Origin: Clostridium sp.
GTDB lineage: Bacteria; Bacillota; Clostridia; Clostridiales; Clostridiaceae
Direction: 5' to 3'
Length of the DNA: 64,000 nt
NCBI GenBank assembly: GCA_018372555.1
Contig: JAHAIU010000002.1
Coordinates: forward strand, 14,510-78,509
Position numbers and translations under genes: made by a program. Positions within the stretch are counted from its first letter, which is position 1, and each line of letters starts with the position of its first letter. This document shows positions 43,571 to 53,244 of this stretch, piece after piece. Under the pieces are notes generated by a model. That model was not told the origin of the DNA. It saw nothing but the letters and a program-made list of their open reading frames with translations, and ran no database searches.

Positions 43571-45298
43571 TTAACTTAATTTTGAGTTAATTATTTTAAC
43601 TATTTCTTCCTTAAATCCTAGAAGCTTTTCTTCTGAATCTTTAAGTCCATTTCCTTCAACTGCAACGTAAGCTTTCATCTTAGGTTCAGTACCTGAAGGT
43701 CTTACAACAAACCAGAAATCATTGTCACATACAAATTTTAATACATTTGATTTCGGCAAGTTAATTTCCTTTTTCTCTCCAGTTAAAGTATTTTCCTCAA
43801 TACTTAACTTATAATCATACTTTTTAACTATCTTATGTCCATTAACTTCTGTTAATGCTTCATTTCTTAAAGAGTCAATACATTTAGATATCTTTTCAGC
43901 ACCTTCTTTACCCTTTAATTCAAAGGATACTAATGTTTCCTTAAAATATCCATACTTTTCGTATAAATCTATTAATCCATCATAAAGGCTCTTACCTTGT
44001 TCCTTATAAAATAATGTCATTTCTGCAATTAGCATAGCTGAAATTACAGCATCCTTATCTCTAACAAAGTCTCCTGCTAAATATCCATAACTTTCTTCAA
44101 ATCCAAATATATATGATTTATCATTGTTAGTCTTAAAGCCTTGAATTTTTTCACCAATATATTTAAATCCAGTTAAAACTTCAATAAGTTCAACATTGTA
44201 ATCTTCAGCTATTTTTTTAGCTCCATCTGTAGTAACTATAGTCTTAATTACAACTCCATTTTCTTTAAGCTTATTTTCTTCTTTTAATGAATCTAAAATA
44301 TACTTAGTAAGTAATAATCCTGTTTGATTTCCAGTTAATACTCTATATTCACCTTCACTATCCTTAACAACTACCCCTATTCTATCTGCATCTGGATCTG
44401 TTGCAAATATGACATCTGGATTTTCTTCCTTAGCCATTTCTAATGCTAATTTAAATACAGCTGGTTCTTCAGGGTTAGGATAAGATGCAGTTGGGAAGTT
44501 TCCATCTGGCATTTCTTGTTCTTTAACTACTGAAACACCTGTGTATCCAAGCTCACTTAGCACTCTTCTAACAGGCATATTCCCTGAACCATGTATAGGT
44601 GTATAAATAATTTTTAAATCTTTAGCCTTATCTTTAACTAAGTCTTTTCTAACAGTTAAATCTTTTACTAAGTCTATATAAGCCTTATCTACATCTTCAC
44701 CAATATATACAAGTAAACCATTTTTAATAGCTACTTCTTCATCCATATTTTTAATATTATCAAAGCTTGAAATATTATTTACTTTATTAATAATTATGTT
44801 AGCTTTTTCATCAGTTACTTGACCACCAAATTCATCATAAACCTTATACCCATTATATTCTTTAGGATTATGTGATGCAGTTACTACTATTCCACCTTTA
44901 CACTCTAAATGTCTTACTGCAAAAGATAACATTGGAGTAGGTCTTAATCCTTCATATAAATATACTTTTATATTGTTAGCACATAAAGTTAAAGCAGCTG
45001 CCTTTGAAAATTCCTTAGACATATTTCTTGAATCATAAGCTATAGCAACTGAAGGTTCTTTAAAGTTTTCATTTAAATAATCAGCAAAACCTTGAGTAGC
45101 TTTTGATACAGTATATATGTTCATTCTGTTACTTCCAGCACCAATAACTCCTCTTAGTCCACCAGTTCCAAATTCAAGATCCTTATAAAATCTATCTTCA
45201 ATTTCCTTTTCATCAGTAATGCTTCTTAACTCATTTTTCATTTCATCATTTATAACTGTTGAATTTAACCAATCATTATATTTATCCTTATATTGCAT
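43571..45298 (-). CDS. Phosphoglucomutase / phosphomannomutase (PgcA-type)
   Basis: A 575-residue alpha-D-phosphohexomutase. The phosphoserine loop is GIVVTASHNPKEYNGYK, the metal loop FATDPDADRIGVV, the sugar loop GFEESYGYLAGDFVRDKDAV and the phosphate site VVRPSGTEPKMKAYV. It interconverts glucose-6-P and glucose-1-P, supplying UDP-glucose for glycans, glycolipid and polymer synthesis, which fits the neighbouring glycan cluster. GGAGGG precedes the ATG; TATAAT lies at 45331-45336 (minus) with a weak -35. Confidence 0.95.
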   Translation of the reverse strand: MQYKDKYNDWLNSTVINDEMKNELRSITDEKEIEDRFYKDLEFGTGGLRGVIGAGSNRMNIYTVSKATQGFADYLNENFKEPSVAIAYDSRNMSKEFSKAAALTLCANNIKVYLYEGLRPTPMLSFAVRHLECKGGIVVTASHNPKEYNGYKVYDEFGGQVTDEKANIIINKVNNISSFDNIKNMDEEVAIKNGLLVYIGEDVDKAYIDLVKDLTVRKDLVKDKAKDLKIIYTPIHGSGNMPVRRVLSELGYTGVSVVKEQEMPDGNFPTASYPNPEEPAVFKLALEMAKEENPDVIFATDPDADRIGVVVKDSEGEYRVLTGNQTGLLLTKYILDSLKEENKLKENGVVIKTIVTTDGAKKIAEDYNVELIEVLTGFKYIGEKIQGFKTNNDKSYIFGFEESYGYLAGDFVRDKDAVISAMLIAEMTLFYKEQGKSLYDGLIDLYEKYGYFKETLVSFELKGKEGAEKISKCIDSLRNEALTEVNGHKIVKKYDYKLSIEENTLTGEKKEINLPKSNVLKFVCDNDFWFVVRPSGTEPKMKAYVAVEGNGLKDSEEKLLGFKEEIVKIINSKLS

Positions 45299-45360
45299 AC
45301 TATCCCTCCTACACTTTACAATCAGGTAATATTATACACCAAAGTAACAACTTTTGGAAT

Positions 45361-45397
45361 AAAAAAATGTAAAGAGGCAAACTGAACCTCTCTACAT
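45361..45397 (-). terminator. Terminator of L25 gene
   Basis: ATGTAAAGAGG (45367-45377) with CCTCTCTACAT (45387-45397), one mismatch, minus-strand T-run of seven. Confidence 0.8.
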
Positions 45398-45410
45398 GCA
45401 TTATAATAAT

Positions 45411-46010
45411 CTACTTTTTTTCTTCATTTTCCTCTTCTATTATTTCCATTTCATCACTCACAGTTTTTCTTTCATATATTACTGATGCTATTACTGTATT
45501 TAAATCATCTATAATTGAAAGTTCAGAAGCAATTTCTAAATCACTTACCCTATATACATATCCATTGTCACTACTATTAATATTCATTTTTATAACTCTT
45601 GGAAGTTTATCAGCTGTACATTCAACTCTAATACTATCCTTTTCTTTTTGGAGTACCATTCCTCTATTACTAAGCTGTCCTTCTCCTTCAAAGGAAATTG
45701 GAACACTAGATACTATTTTCCCATTTTCATTAAGTTCCTCAAGATCTAAATGAATAATCTTTTGTGTAACTGGATCTCTTTGAACACCCTTTATTAAAGC
45801 TTCATGACTTTCACCATCACAGTCCAAACTTAATATTCCATGTTCACCATTTCTAGATATTTCTCGACATAATTCAAGTTCTCCAACTTCAAACATCAGT
45901 GAATTAACTTTCTTGCCATAAAGTATTCCAGGAACCTTCCCTTGTCTTCTTAACTTCTTAGCATTATTAGGGATTGTATTGTCTCTCTTATTTACACTTA
46001 AACTATTCAA
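45411..46010 (-). CDS. rplY: Ribosomal protein L25/Ctc family, TL5 form
   Basis: A 199-residue protein: L25-type 5S rRNA-binding domain (NAKKLRRQGKVPGILYGKKV) to about residue 90, then the TL5/Ctc beta domain (PVTQKIIHLDLEELNENGKI) and an acidic tail EEENEEKK. In Bacillus the long form is the general stress protein Ctc. The start is TTG at 46010, with AGGAGG 7 bases upstream and no nearby in-frame ATG. Monocistronic between its own terminator and a long AT-rich upstream region. Confidence 0.92.
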   Translation of the reverse strand: MNSLSVNKRDNTIPNNAKKLRRQGKVPGILYGKKVNSLMFEVGELELCREISRNGEHGILSLDCDGESHEALIKGVQRDPVTQKIIHLDLEELNENGKIVSSVPISFEGEGQLSNRGMVLQKEKDSIRVECTADKLPRVIKMNINSSDNGYVYRVSDLEIASELSIIDDLNTVIASVIYERKTVSDEMEIIEEENEEKK

Positions 46011-46129
46011 AGTTATTCCTCCTAAATTTCTTTTTCTCTTGATATTCTTAGCATTATTTCTAATATTTATTCAAAAATAATTTATATAAGTTATAATAAA
46101 GTTTTTAAATTTTATTAAGTTATATTTAT

Positions 46130-46148
46130 AAGTAGAATATATTTATTA
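46130..46148. repeat. 19-base direct repeat, copy 1
   Basis: AAGTAGAATATATTTATTA, identical to 46249-46267, starts 119 bases apart, between the L25 gene and the decarboxylase gene. Confidence 0.7.
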
Positions 46149-46248
46149 GCAAGGTATAAACTTAAGTTATATAGAAATTTAAAAACTAAGGTTTTATTCT
46201 ATATATTAACTTTAAAGGTCTTTTTCACTTAAAATTCTTTAAAACTAC

Positions 46249-46267
46249 AAGTAGAATATATTTATTA
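46249..46267. repeat. 19-base direct repeat, copy 2
   Basis: Second exact copy of the 46130-46148 repeat, 42 bases before the decarboxylase promoter. Confidence 0.7.
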
Positions 46268-46308
46268 AAAGATAGATCAAGTATTTTAAAAATTATTTAA
46301 TTATTTTA

Positions 46309-46337
46309 TTGCATACTTTACCCAGATAAAATATAAT
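46309..46337 (+). promoter_or_regulatory. SigA-type promoter for the decarboxylase gene
   Basis: TTGCAT (46309-46314), 17-base spacer, perfect TATAAT (46332-46337); leader of about 80 bases. Confidence 0.65.
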
Positions 46338-46425
46338 AAATTAGTTATAAAAAAGATTCTAAATTTTATTTAGAAATATTGCATAAGATAACCAATAATT
46401 ATTTATAAGAAAGAGGGTGTTTTTA

Positions 46426-47889
46426 TTGTATAAAATGAATCAAAATGAAACTCCACTGTTTAATGCTTTAATGGAATATGTAAATAGGGATACCTTGCCA
46501 TTCCATGTGCCTGGACATAAGAAAGGGATTGGAATCGATTCGGAATTTAAAGAATTTATTGGAGCTAATCCATTTAAAATAGATGTCACAGTATTTAAAT
46601 TAGTAGATAGTTTACATCATCCTAATGGTCCAATTAAAAAAGCTCAAGAATTAGTTGCTGATGCTTATGGCTCTAAAGCTTCTTTTTTCTCTATACACGG
46701 AACCTCAGGAGCTATACAAGCAATGATTTTATCTGTAGTTAAAGATGGTGATAAAATAATAGTTCCTAGAAATGTACATAAATCAGTTACATCAGGTATT
46801 ATATTAAGTGGTGCTATACCAATATTTGTAGAACCTGAAATTGATAAGAAACTTGGGATAGCTCATGGAGTAACACCTGAAACTATTGAAAAAGCTTTAA
46901 AAGAAAATCCTGATTCTAAGGCTGTGCTTATTATTAACCCTACTTATTATGGCGTAGCTACAGATATTAAGAAAATTGCAGATATTGTCCATAGTTATGA
47001 TATACCTTTAATAGTAGACGAAGCTCACGGTCCACATTTAGCTTTTTCAAATAAATTACCAATGTCAGCTATAGAAGCTGGTGCTGATATTTGTGCTCAA
47101 AGCACACATAAAATTATAGGTTCTTTAACTCAAGGTTCTTTATTGCATATTAATAGTAAATATGTTGATCCAAAAAAACTACAGCAAATTTTAAACTTAT
47201 TACAAACTACTTCGCCTTCATATATTTTAATGGCGTCATTAGATTGTGCAAGAAGACAAATTGCTCTAGAAGGTAAAGAATTACTTGATAAAGCTATAGA
47301 ACTATGTAAATATACAAGAAATGAAATAAATAAAATCCCTGGTTTTTACTGCTTTGGTGAAGAAGTATTAGGTAAACCTGGATCATATGCCTTTGATCCT
47401 ACAAAATTAACTATTTCTTCTAGAGATTTAGGTATTACAGGATTTGAATTAGATACAATATTAGCAGATAAATATCATATTCAAATGGAACTTTCAGACT
47501 TCTATAACGTTTTAGCAGTAGGTTCCTTTGGAGATACTAAGGAAGGAATGGATAAACTTATTAATGCTTTAAAAGAAATATCTGATGAGTATTATGGTAA
47601 GAGAGAACCTATCCAAGATTTCTTAGATATACCTACTATTCCTAAGAAGATTTTAAATCCAAGAGAAGCTTTTTATAGTAATAAGATTTCAGTTCCTCTT
47701 AAAGAAAGTGTAGGTAAAATATCAGGAGAGTTTTTACTAGCTTACCCACCAGGAATACCTGTTTTATGCCCTGGTGAAGAAATAACTAAAGAAGTTATAG
47801 AATATGTTAATGATTTAAAAAGAGCAAATCTATATGTTCAAGGAACAGAAGACACTACTGTTGAAAATATAAAAATTGTTTCAAAGTAA
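46426..47889 (+). CDS. Orn/Lys/Arg decarboxylase family protein
   Basis: A fold-type I PLP decarboxylase of about 487 residues, the short Gram-positive form (SpeA/YaaO-like) without the N-terminal wing domain. LPFHVPGHKKGIGID opens the protein; the PLP lysine is in QSTHKIIGSLTQGS; other marks are HGTSGAIQAMIL and IVDEAHGPHLAF. It likely makes a polyamine precursor (agmatine or cadaverine); substrate cannot be read from sequence. TTG 46426 has GAGGG 8 bases before it and is my choice; ATG 46435 or GTG 46417 are possible. Ends at a strong terminator. Confidence 0.93.
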   Translation: MYKMNQNETPLFNALMEYVNRDTLPFHVPGHKKGIGIDSEFKEFIGANPFKIDVTVFKLVDSLHHPNGPIKKAQELVADAYGSKASFFSIHGTSGAIQAMILSVVKDGDKIIVPRNVHKSVTSGIILSGAIPIFVEPEIDKKLGIAHGVTPETIEKALKENPDSKAVLIINPTYYGVATDIKKIADIVHSYDIPLIVDEAHGPHLAFSNKLPMSAIEAGADICAQSTHKIIGSLTQGSLLHINSKYVDPKKLQQILNLLQTTSPSYILMASLDCARRQIALEGKELLDKAIELCKYTRNEINKIPGFYCFGEEVLGKPGSYAFDPTKLTISSRDLGITGFELDTILADKYHIQMELSDFYNVLAVGSFGDTKEGMDKLINALKEISDEYYGKREPIQDFLDIPTIPKKILNPREAFYSNKISVPLKESVGKISGEFLLAYPPGIPVLCPGEEITKEVIEYVNDLKRANLYVQGTEDTTVENIKIVSK

Positions 47890-47916
47890 AAAAAGCTGCC
47901 TTTTGGCAGCTTTTTA
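47887..47916. terminator. Bidirectional terminator, decarboxylase / vanY-like gene
   Basis: AAAAAGCTGCC-TTTT-GGCAGCTTTTT, symmetric, between convergent genes; it overlaps the first bases after both stops. Confidence 0.85.
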
Positions 47917-49038
47917 TAATCCTAAGTATTCTTCTAATGTTAAGTCACTATCTTTAAAATTCTCACTATGTTCTACTCCAATATATCTAAAATGCCATGA
48001 TTCGTGCATATACCCAGTTTTCCATTCTTTCCCTTCAGGGTATCTTAGTATAAATCCATATTTATAAGCATTTTCTTTAAGCCATTTAGCCTCATCAGTA
48101 TACTTGAAATCTTCCATTGCCCATAAGGATCTATCTGCTCCACCAATATCAAAGGCAAGTCCTGTTTGATGTTCACTAAAGCCTGCTCTTGCTGAGAATG
48201 TATCAGTTGGATCTTGTCCATAGTTAGCTACGTAATTGTTATATAGTCTATTTTGAGCCCAGTAATTTCTATAAGTAGAAAAAGCATTTAAATAAATTCC
48301 TTCTTTAGATGCATCTACCTTCATATTTTCAAAAGCTTGTCTAGCTTCCTCACTTTCACCAGGTGCATAAGTATCAGGAAGACCATATTCTTTATTTACA
48401 ATTAATATGCCTTTTACAACCTTAGGCTCTCTTGTACTTGGATCTTCATTCGAAACTTCGTCATATACTTCTTTTATTCTTCTTGTATTAGCTTCTTTTT
48501 TAATATCCTGAACATAAGTTTCTAACTCCTTAAGTTTTTCTCTAGCATCTATATAGTTCTTTTCCTTAAATAACTCATTATAACTATTAGTTATTTCATT
48601 TACTTTTCCTATTTCTTCATCATTAAATCCTTTTAAATCCTCGGAATTAATTTTATTGGAATATGCTTCTAAGTCTCTTTCGTTTTCTGCGCTTATTTCA
48701 TTTATTTTTGCATATAAATCAGATATCTCATTTTTTAATTCTTCAGTTATATTATCATTAAGCTTAATTTGTATATTAGCTATAGATGTTTTTATGGAAT
48801 TAATCTTATCTTCATCACCATATAAATTATCAATACTTTTTTTAATTTCTTTAAATTCCTTAATACTTTCTAATTCAGAGTTAAATCTTTCACTAGCAAC
48901 AGCCTGACTTTTATTAAGTTTAATATGTTTAAATTTAATTGGTCCATAAATAACTACTCCAAGTATTACAATAAATAATACTAACCTTTTCGTTCTATTC
49001 TTTAATGCCTGCTTCTTGCTTATATGTCTTTTTTTCAA
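47914..49038 (-). CDS. VanY-type D-alanyl-D-alanine carboxypeptidase with coiled coil
   Basis: A 374-residue membrane-anchored peptidase. A basic start (LKKRHISKKQALKNRTKR), a helix (about residues 20-37), a long coiled coil (40-190) and a C-terminal VanY/M15 domain with FSARAGFSEHQTGLAFDIGG and MHESWHFRYIGVEHSE, which supply the zinc ligands His, Asp and His. It trims peptidoglycan stem peptides on the outer face. TTG 49038, with AAGGTG at 6 bases, fits better than the GTG at 49047. Downstream of the acidic unknown gene. Confidence 0.88.
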   Translation of the reverse strand: MKKRHISKKQALKNRTKRLVLFIVILGVVIYGPIKFKHIKLNKSQAVASERFNSELESIKEFKEIKKSIDNLYGDEDKINSIKTSIANIQIKLNDNITEELKNEISDLYAKINEISAENERDLEAYSNKINSEDLKGFNDEEIGKVNEITNSYNELFKEKNYIDAREKLKELETYVQDIKKEANTRRIKEVYDEVSNEDPSTREPKVVKGILIVNKEYGLPDTYAPGESEEARQAFENMKVDASKEGIYLNAFSTYRNYWAQNRLYNNYVANYGQDPTDTFSARAGFSEHQTGLAFDIGGADRSLWAMEDFKYTDEAKWLKENAYKYGFILRYPEGKEWKTGYMHESWHFRYIGVEHSENFKDSDLTLEEYLGL

Positions 49039-49059
49039 AATAATCACCTTTTAATTTTT

Positions 49060-50130
49060 TTATCTTTCTTCTAATAATACTTTTAAATCTTCTCTTAACT
49101 TTCTATTCAAAGAATACTCGCTTAAATAATATAATTTACTATTTATATCATCATCATTCTTATCAAGAGTATAATAAGTTATTGCCATATTTACAGCTAA
49201 ATTCTCACTAACCTTTTTTATTTCTATAATATTTTCTTCATCTTTATCTATTGTCATTATCTCACTTAAATCAATTGAAGTTTTACCCATAGCAATTAAT
49301 TTTAAGAATTTTAAATGACCTTGAGTAAATCTTTCTGCTGCATTAATTAAATGAATTAAAGTTCTATAAGCATACTCAATCTCTCCAGACTTAACAAAAC
49401 TTCTATAGAAATGTTGTATTATCCCTATAACTTGATTATTATTCTTTATTTGAGCCATAAATCCTAAAATTATTATTTTATTTTCATCATTAAAAGTAAT
49501 TAAATTATTAGTAATCCAATTTACTATTTCTTCTGTTTTAACTCCCTCACTAGCTAGCTTACATAAAAGGTTTGTAGCCTTTAAATTAAGCTTTGCATTC
49601 TTTTGAGAGACTCTTTCTAATATAGAAACAGCATTTCCTTTAAAACTATAAATTATCATAAGAACACTGTTTTCTACAGCTACTTTCCACTCTTCCTTAT
49701 CAGAGTATTTATTTTCATACTCCTCTGGCATATGTATATTATTATTTAAAAACTTAGGTAGTTCACTTAAATTATTTTTACCAATTCTTATTGCTGAATC
49801 TCTTGCAACAGACTTTACTTTATCAAAATCATCATAAATATCTATAACTTTTAAGATTTCATTTATAATTAAATTATCTATGTCTTCCTTGCTAGGTTCA
49901 TGACTTTCTTCTTTGTAGGCTTCTCCTGTTTTTTCTATATCTAATTCTTCTATTTCCTTTTCTTCTATTTCTTTATCAATATCCTCTAATTCTACTATAT
50001 CAGAAACTATCTCTTCATTATTTATATCTTTAATATAATTTTCCCTTTTATCATCCTCGAAAAAATTATAATCATCTTCATTTTCATACATTCCATTTTT
50101 AAATCTTTTAAAAAAACTAAAAATCCCCAT
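49060..50130 (-). CDS. Unrecognised acidic protein with helical repeats
   Basis: A 356-residue protein I cannot assign. It starts MGIFSFFKRFKNGMYENE, then a very acidic low-complexity region (residues 17-80, e.g. ELEDIDKEIEEKEIEELDIE), then about 270 residues of helices in which KAVENSVLMIIYSFKGNAV, ILGFMAQIKNNNQVIGIIQH and RTLIHLINAAERFTQGHLKF alternate like HEAT or TPR repeats. No signal or membrane helix. It starts inside the DUF523 gene (14-base overlap) and precedes the vanY-like gene by 21 bases, so all three are probably one operon. A role in envelope control is only a guess. Confidence 0.7.
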   Translation of the reverse strand: MGIFSFFKRFKNGMYENEDDYNFFEDDKRENYIKDINNEEIVSDIVELEDIDKEIEEKEIEELDIEKTGEAYKEESHEPSKEDIDNLIINEILKVIDIYDDFDKVKSVARDSAIRIGKNNLSELPKFLNNNIHMPEEYENKYSDKEEWKVAVENSVLMIIYSFKGNAVSILERVSQKNAKLNLKATNLLCKLASEGVKTEEIVNWITNNLITFNDENKIIILGFMAQIKNNNQVIGIIQHFYRSFVKSGEIEYAYRTLIHLINAAERFTQGHLKFLKLIAMGKTSIDLSEIMTIDKDEENIIEIKKVSENLAVNMAITYYTLDKNDDDINSKLYYLSEYSLNRKLREDLKVLLEER

Positions 50131-50587
50131 TGCTAATTCCTCCTAGGTCTGTATCTCCTATTACTTCAATTCCATTTTCATCTAAAATCATTGCAGTTAA
50201 ACCCATAGCTGAAATTTTCTTAGAAGAAAAGGTTCCATCATAAACATATTTTACCCCACAAGAAGGACTCCCCTCTTTTAAAATTGCTTTCTTTATATCA
50301 TATAAATTTGCAATTTTTAGAGTTTCTTGTGCTCCCTTTAAAAATTCATATGTTACATCTTTATTATCTTTTGTTATAATTTTACTTTTATTATCTTTCT
50401 TTAGTATTCCTTCTGATGTACCTATTATCTCAGCTGGTACTCTAGGGGTAGCTAATCCACCTAGTTGCTCAGGGCATATAAGTATGGCTTTACCTTCCTT
50501 AACTAGCTCTAAACATTTAGTATTCAAATTATTTTCACCATTATATTTACAATTAACTCCACATAAGCAACTACTAATAAGATACAT
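50117..50587 (-). CDS. DUF523 family protein
   Basis: A 156-residue cysteine-rich protein of the YbbK/DUF523 family. Visible family signs are SSCLCGVNCKYNGENN at the start, CPEQLGGLATPRVPAEI, and KEGSPSCGVKYVYDGTFS with GLTAMILDENGIEVIG. Conserved cysteines suggest a metal or Fe-S site; the biochemical function is not established. GTTCTT-side upstream region has AGGTGTTC before the ATG. First gene of the three-gene set. Confidence 0.9.
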   Translation of the reverse strand: MYLISSCLCGVNCKYNGENNLNTKCLELVKEGKAILICPEQLGGLATPRVPAEIIGTSEGILKKDNKSKIITKDNKDVTYEFLKGAQETLKIANLYDIKKAILKEGSPSCGVKYVYDGTFSSKKISAMGLTAMILDENGIEVIGDTDLGGISNGDF

Positions 50588-50876
50588 AAGAACACCTCTT
50601 TTCTATAACAATTATATCACAAAAAAAAATCCAAGGCGACTTTACATATATTAAAAATTTCTTTCAATTTTACTTATCTTTATTAATATCTATTTTTCAA
50701 TTAATGATCTGCATCTATAGTTTTATATCATTATAAAATGAAAAATTAATGAAAAAACTCCCGAAGGAGTTTTTAAAAGTTTAATATTAAAAACAAATAA
50801 TTTTTCACTTTATATACTGATACAGTACCTTTTAATGGTATCTAATGCAAGCCTAAAAGATTTTTTATAATTAATA
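50588..50876. other. 289-base gap with repeat-derived terminator
   Basis: AT-rich, no open frame. It holds a module A copy with terminator (50736-50778) that ends the mutS2 operon, and presumably the DUF523 promoter, which I could not assign. Confidence 0.5.
50736..50778 (-). terminator. Terminator of mutS2 operon, repeat-derived
   Basis: AAAACTCCC-ga-AGGGAGTTTT-like hairpin (50752-50774), preceded by AAAAATTAATGAAAAAAC, the module A order. It lies about 100 bases after the mutS2 stop. Confidence 0.7.
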
Positions 50877-53234
50877 TTACTTTAATATAGCTATAGTAAC
50901 TCCATCTCCACCTTCACCATACTCTCCAAGTCTATAACTCTTAACATGAGGGTGTTTTTTTAGCATATTTGTAATAGCCTTTCTTAAAATACCTGTACCT
51001 TTTCCATGCACTATAGTAACTTCTCCAAGGTTAGCAAGATAAGCTTCATCTAAATACTTATCAGTTTTAAAACAAGCTTCTTCTGCATCCATGCCCCTTA
51101 AGTCTACTCTACTTTCAACTGCTTTTAAGTTAAGCTTAAGTTCTCTTTTTTTCTTTTCTTTTTTATTACTAGCGCTTTTAACTAGTCTTAAATCCTTAAG
51201 TTTAACATTAATCTTCATTATTCCAGCTTCTACTTGTACTTCACCCTTATTATCAGGCATTGTTATTATTATTACATTTTGATTTAAAGAAGGCAGATAA
51301 GCATCCATTCCTAAAGTTACTTTAGTTATGGCTTCCCCTTGATTTTCTTTTTCCTTATATAAATCTGATTCCTTCTTTTCTAAGCTGTCCTTAAGCTTCT
51401 TTCTTTCTTCTTCAAGTCTTGCTCTTCCACCTTGAGCTATACCAAGCTTTTCAAGTTCCCTCATAGCTTTAAGGATTTCATCTGCTTCATCCTTAGCCTT
51501 AGAAATTATATCTTTAGCTTCTCTTCTAGCTTCACTATAGGCTTTATCTCTTACTTCATCTAACTTCTTTAATTTTTCTTCATACTTCTTTTTAACTTCT
51601 TCAGCATCAATTTTTAATTTCTTAGCTTCTCTAGCATCCCTATTAGCTAATATACTCTTTTCTTGTAAATCCCTAATTAAATCTTCAAACTTTAGATTTT
51701 CAGAAGAAATATTATTTTTAGCCTTATTTATTACCTCTTCTTTAAGTCCTAATCTTTTAGAAATTTCAAAGGCATTAGATTTACCTGGAACCCCAATTAG
51801 TAATCTATAAGTAGGTCTTAATGTCTCAACATCAAATTCTACTGAAGCATTTTCTATACCTTCAGTTCTTAATGCATAACCTTTTAATTCACTATAGTGA
51901 GTAGTTGCTATTAATTTAGCTTTTCTTTCTCTTAATGAATCAAGTATTGCTATAGCAAGCGCAGCACCTTCTACTGGATCCGTTCCTGAACCTATTTCAT
52001 CAAATAATACTAAGGATGAATCTGAGGCATTTTCCATTATTCTAACTACATTAGTCATGTGAGATGAAAAAGTTGAAAGTGATTGTTCAATACTTTGCTC
52101 ATCACCTATATCTGCAAAAATTTCTTTAAAGAATCCTATGCTTGATGCATCTTTTGCTGGTATAAGTATCCCACTTAAAGCCATTAAATGTATTAATCCT
52201 ACAGTCTTTAAAGTAACTGTTTTACCACCTGTATTCGGACCTGTAATCATAAGTGTATTAAATTCCTTACCTAAATAAACATCAGAAGGAACTACAACCT
52301 TTGGATCAATAAGCGGATGTCTTCCTTGGATAATATCAAAACTTCTATCATCACTAACAGTCGGACATATTCCATTTATACTTGAACTATACTTAGCTTT
52401 AGCAAATATAAAATCTAGTTCTGTTAATATCTTATAGTTACTTTCAATAATTTCTATTTCATCATATACCTTATTGGATAATTCCATTAATATTCTTTCA
52501 ATTTCAGCCTTTTCCTTAAGCTTTAATTCTTTAATTTCATTATTTAAGTTAACAAGGCTCATAGGCTCTATAAATAAGGTTGCTCCTGTTGAGCTTTGAT
52601 CATGAACAAGACCAGGAACTTGACCTTTGTATTCTGCTTTTACAGGCAATACATATCTGTCACCTCTCATTGTATATAATGAGTCTTGAAGATATTTTGA
52701 ATTTGATCTAACTATAGAATTAATCTTATCCCTTACAGAAGAGTTCTTTTCTTTTAAATTCCTTCTAATTGAACTTAATATAGAGCTAGCTCTATCACTT
52801 ATTTCCTCTTCAGAAACTATTGATATTTCAATAGTTTCTTCAAGTTTCTTTAAAGGTACAAGAATATCTATTAAATCCTCTAATAATTCATGAGGCTTTT
52901 CATCATCTCTTCTATTTATATAATCTTTAAACCTTCTTGAAGCCTTAAGCATTCCACCCACTCTAAGTATTTGACTTATTGAAAGCATACCACCTTTTTT
53001 AGCTCTTTCAATACCTTCCTTTACATCAAAGAAACCCTCAAAAGGTGGATTACTTTTAGTAATTAATAAATCTAAAGCTTCTTCAGTTTCTTTTAACTTC
53101 TTTTCTACTTCAAAAATAGTATCATATGGCGTTAAAGCAAATACAAGTTCCTTCGCACTACTAGTAATTGCATATTCGCTAACTTTTTCTATTATTTTAT
53201 TAAACTCTAATACTCTAAAACTTCTATCTTCCAT
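50877..53234 (-). CDS. mutS2: Endonuclease MutS2
   Basis: A 785-residue MutS2 protein: no mismatch-recognition domain, a core/clamp domain, the ATPase (MITGPNTGGKTVTLKTVGL; LVLFDEIGSGTDPVEGAALA), a coiled coil and a C-terminal Smr nuclease domain (VDLRGMDAEEACFKTDKYL, IVHGKGTGILRKAI). MutS2 of Firmicutes splits collided ribosomes or suppresses recombination. With rqcH and ylmH it is a third rescue-type factor in the window. 10 bases after the U32 peptidase gene. Confidence 0.97.
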   Translation of the reverse strand: MEDRSFRVLEFNKIIEKVSEYAITSSAKELVFALTPYDTIFEVEKKLKETEEALDLLITKSNPPFEGFFDVKEGIERAKKGGMLSISQILRVGGMLKASRRFKDYINRRDDEKPHELLEDLIDILVPLKKLEETIEISIVSEEEISDRASSILSSIRRNLKEKNSSVRDKINSIVRSNSKYLQDSLYTMRGDRYVLPVKAEYKGQVPGLVHDQSSTGATLFIEPMSLVNLNNEIKELKLKEKAEIERILMELSNKVYDEIEIIESNYKILTELDFIFAKAKYSSSINGICPTVSDDRSFDIIQGRHPLIDPKVVVPSDVYLGKEFNTLMITGPNTGGKTVTLKTVGLIHLMALSGILIPAKDASSIGFFKEIFADIGDEQSIEQSLSTFSSHMTNVVRIMENASDSSLVLFDEIGSGTDPVEGAALAIAILDSLRERKAKLIATTHYSELKGYALRTEGIENASVEFDVETLRPTYRLLIGVPGKSNAFEISKRLGLKEEVINKAKNNISSENLKFEDLIRDLQEKSILANRDAREAKKLKIDAEEVKKKYEEKLKKLDEVRDKAYSEARREAKDIISKAKDEADEILKAMRELEKLGIAQGGRARLEEERKKLKDSLEKKESDLYKEKENQGEAITKVTLGMDAYLPSLNQNVIIITMPDNKGEVQVEAGIMKINVKLKDLRLVKSASNKKEKKKRELKLNLKAVESRVDLRGMDAEEACFKTDKYLDEAYLANLGEVTIVHGKGTGILRKAITNMLKKHPHVKSYRLGEYGEGGDGVTIAILK

Positions 53235-53244
53235 CTTGTCTCCT

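Larger units (their letters stand above)
46011..46425. other. AT-rich intergenic region with direct repeats
   Basis: Divergent region of about 400 bases. It has a 19-base exact direct repeat (46130-46148 and 46249-46267, AAGTAGAATATATTTATTA), a 22-base stretch shared with 60705-60726, and the decarboxylase promoter (46309-46337). I see no open frame or known riboswitch. Confidence 0.55.

Noticed and set aside
46500..47700. Specific assignment of the decarboxylase as arginine or lysine decarboxylase
   Set aside because: The short Gram-positive forms share the same visible motifs; substrate cannot be decided without specificity residues and context.
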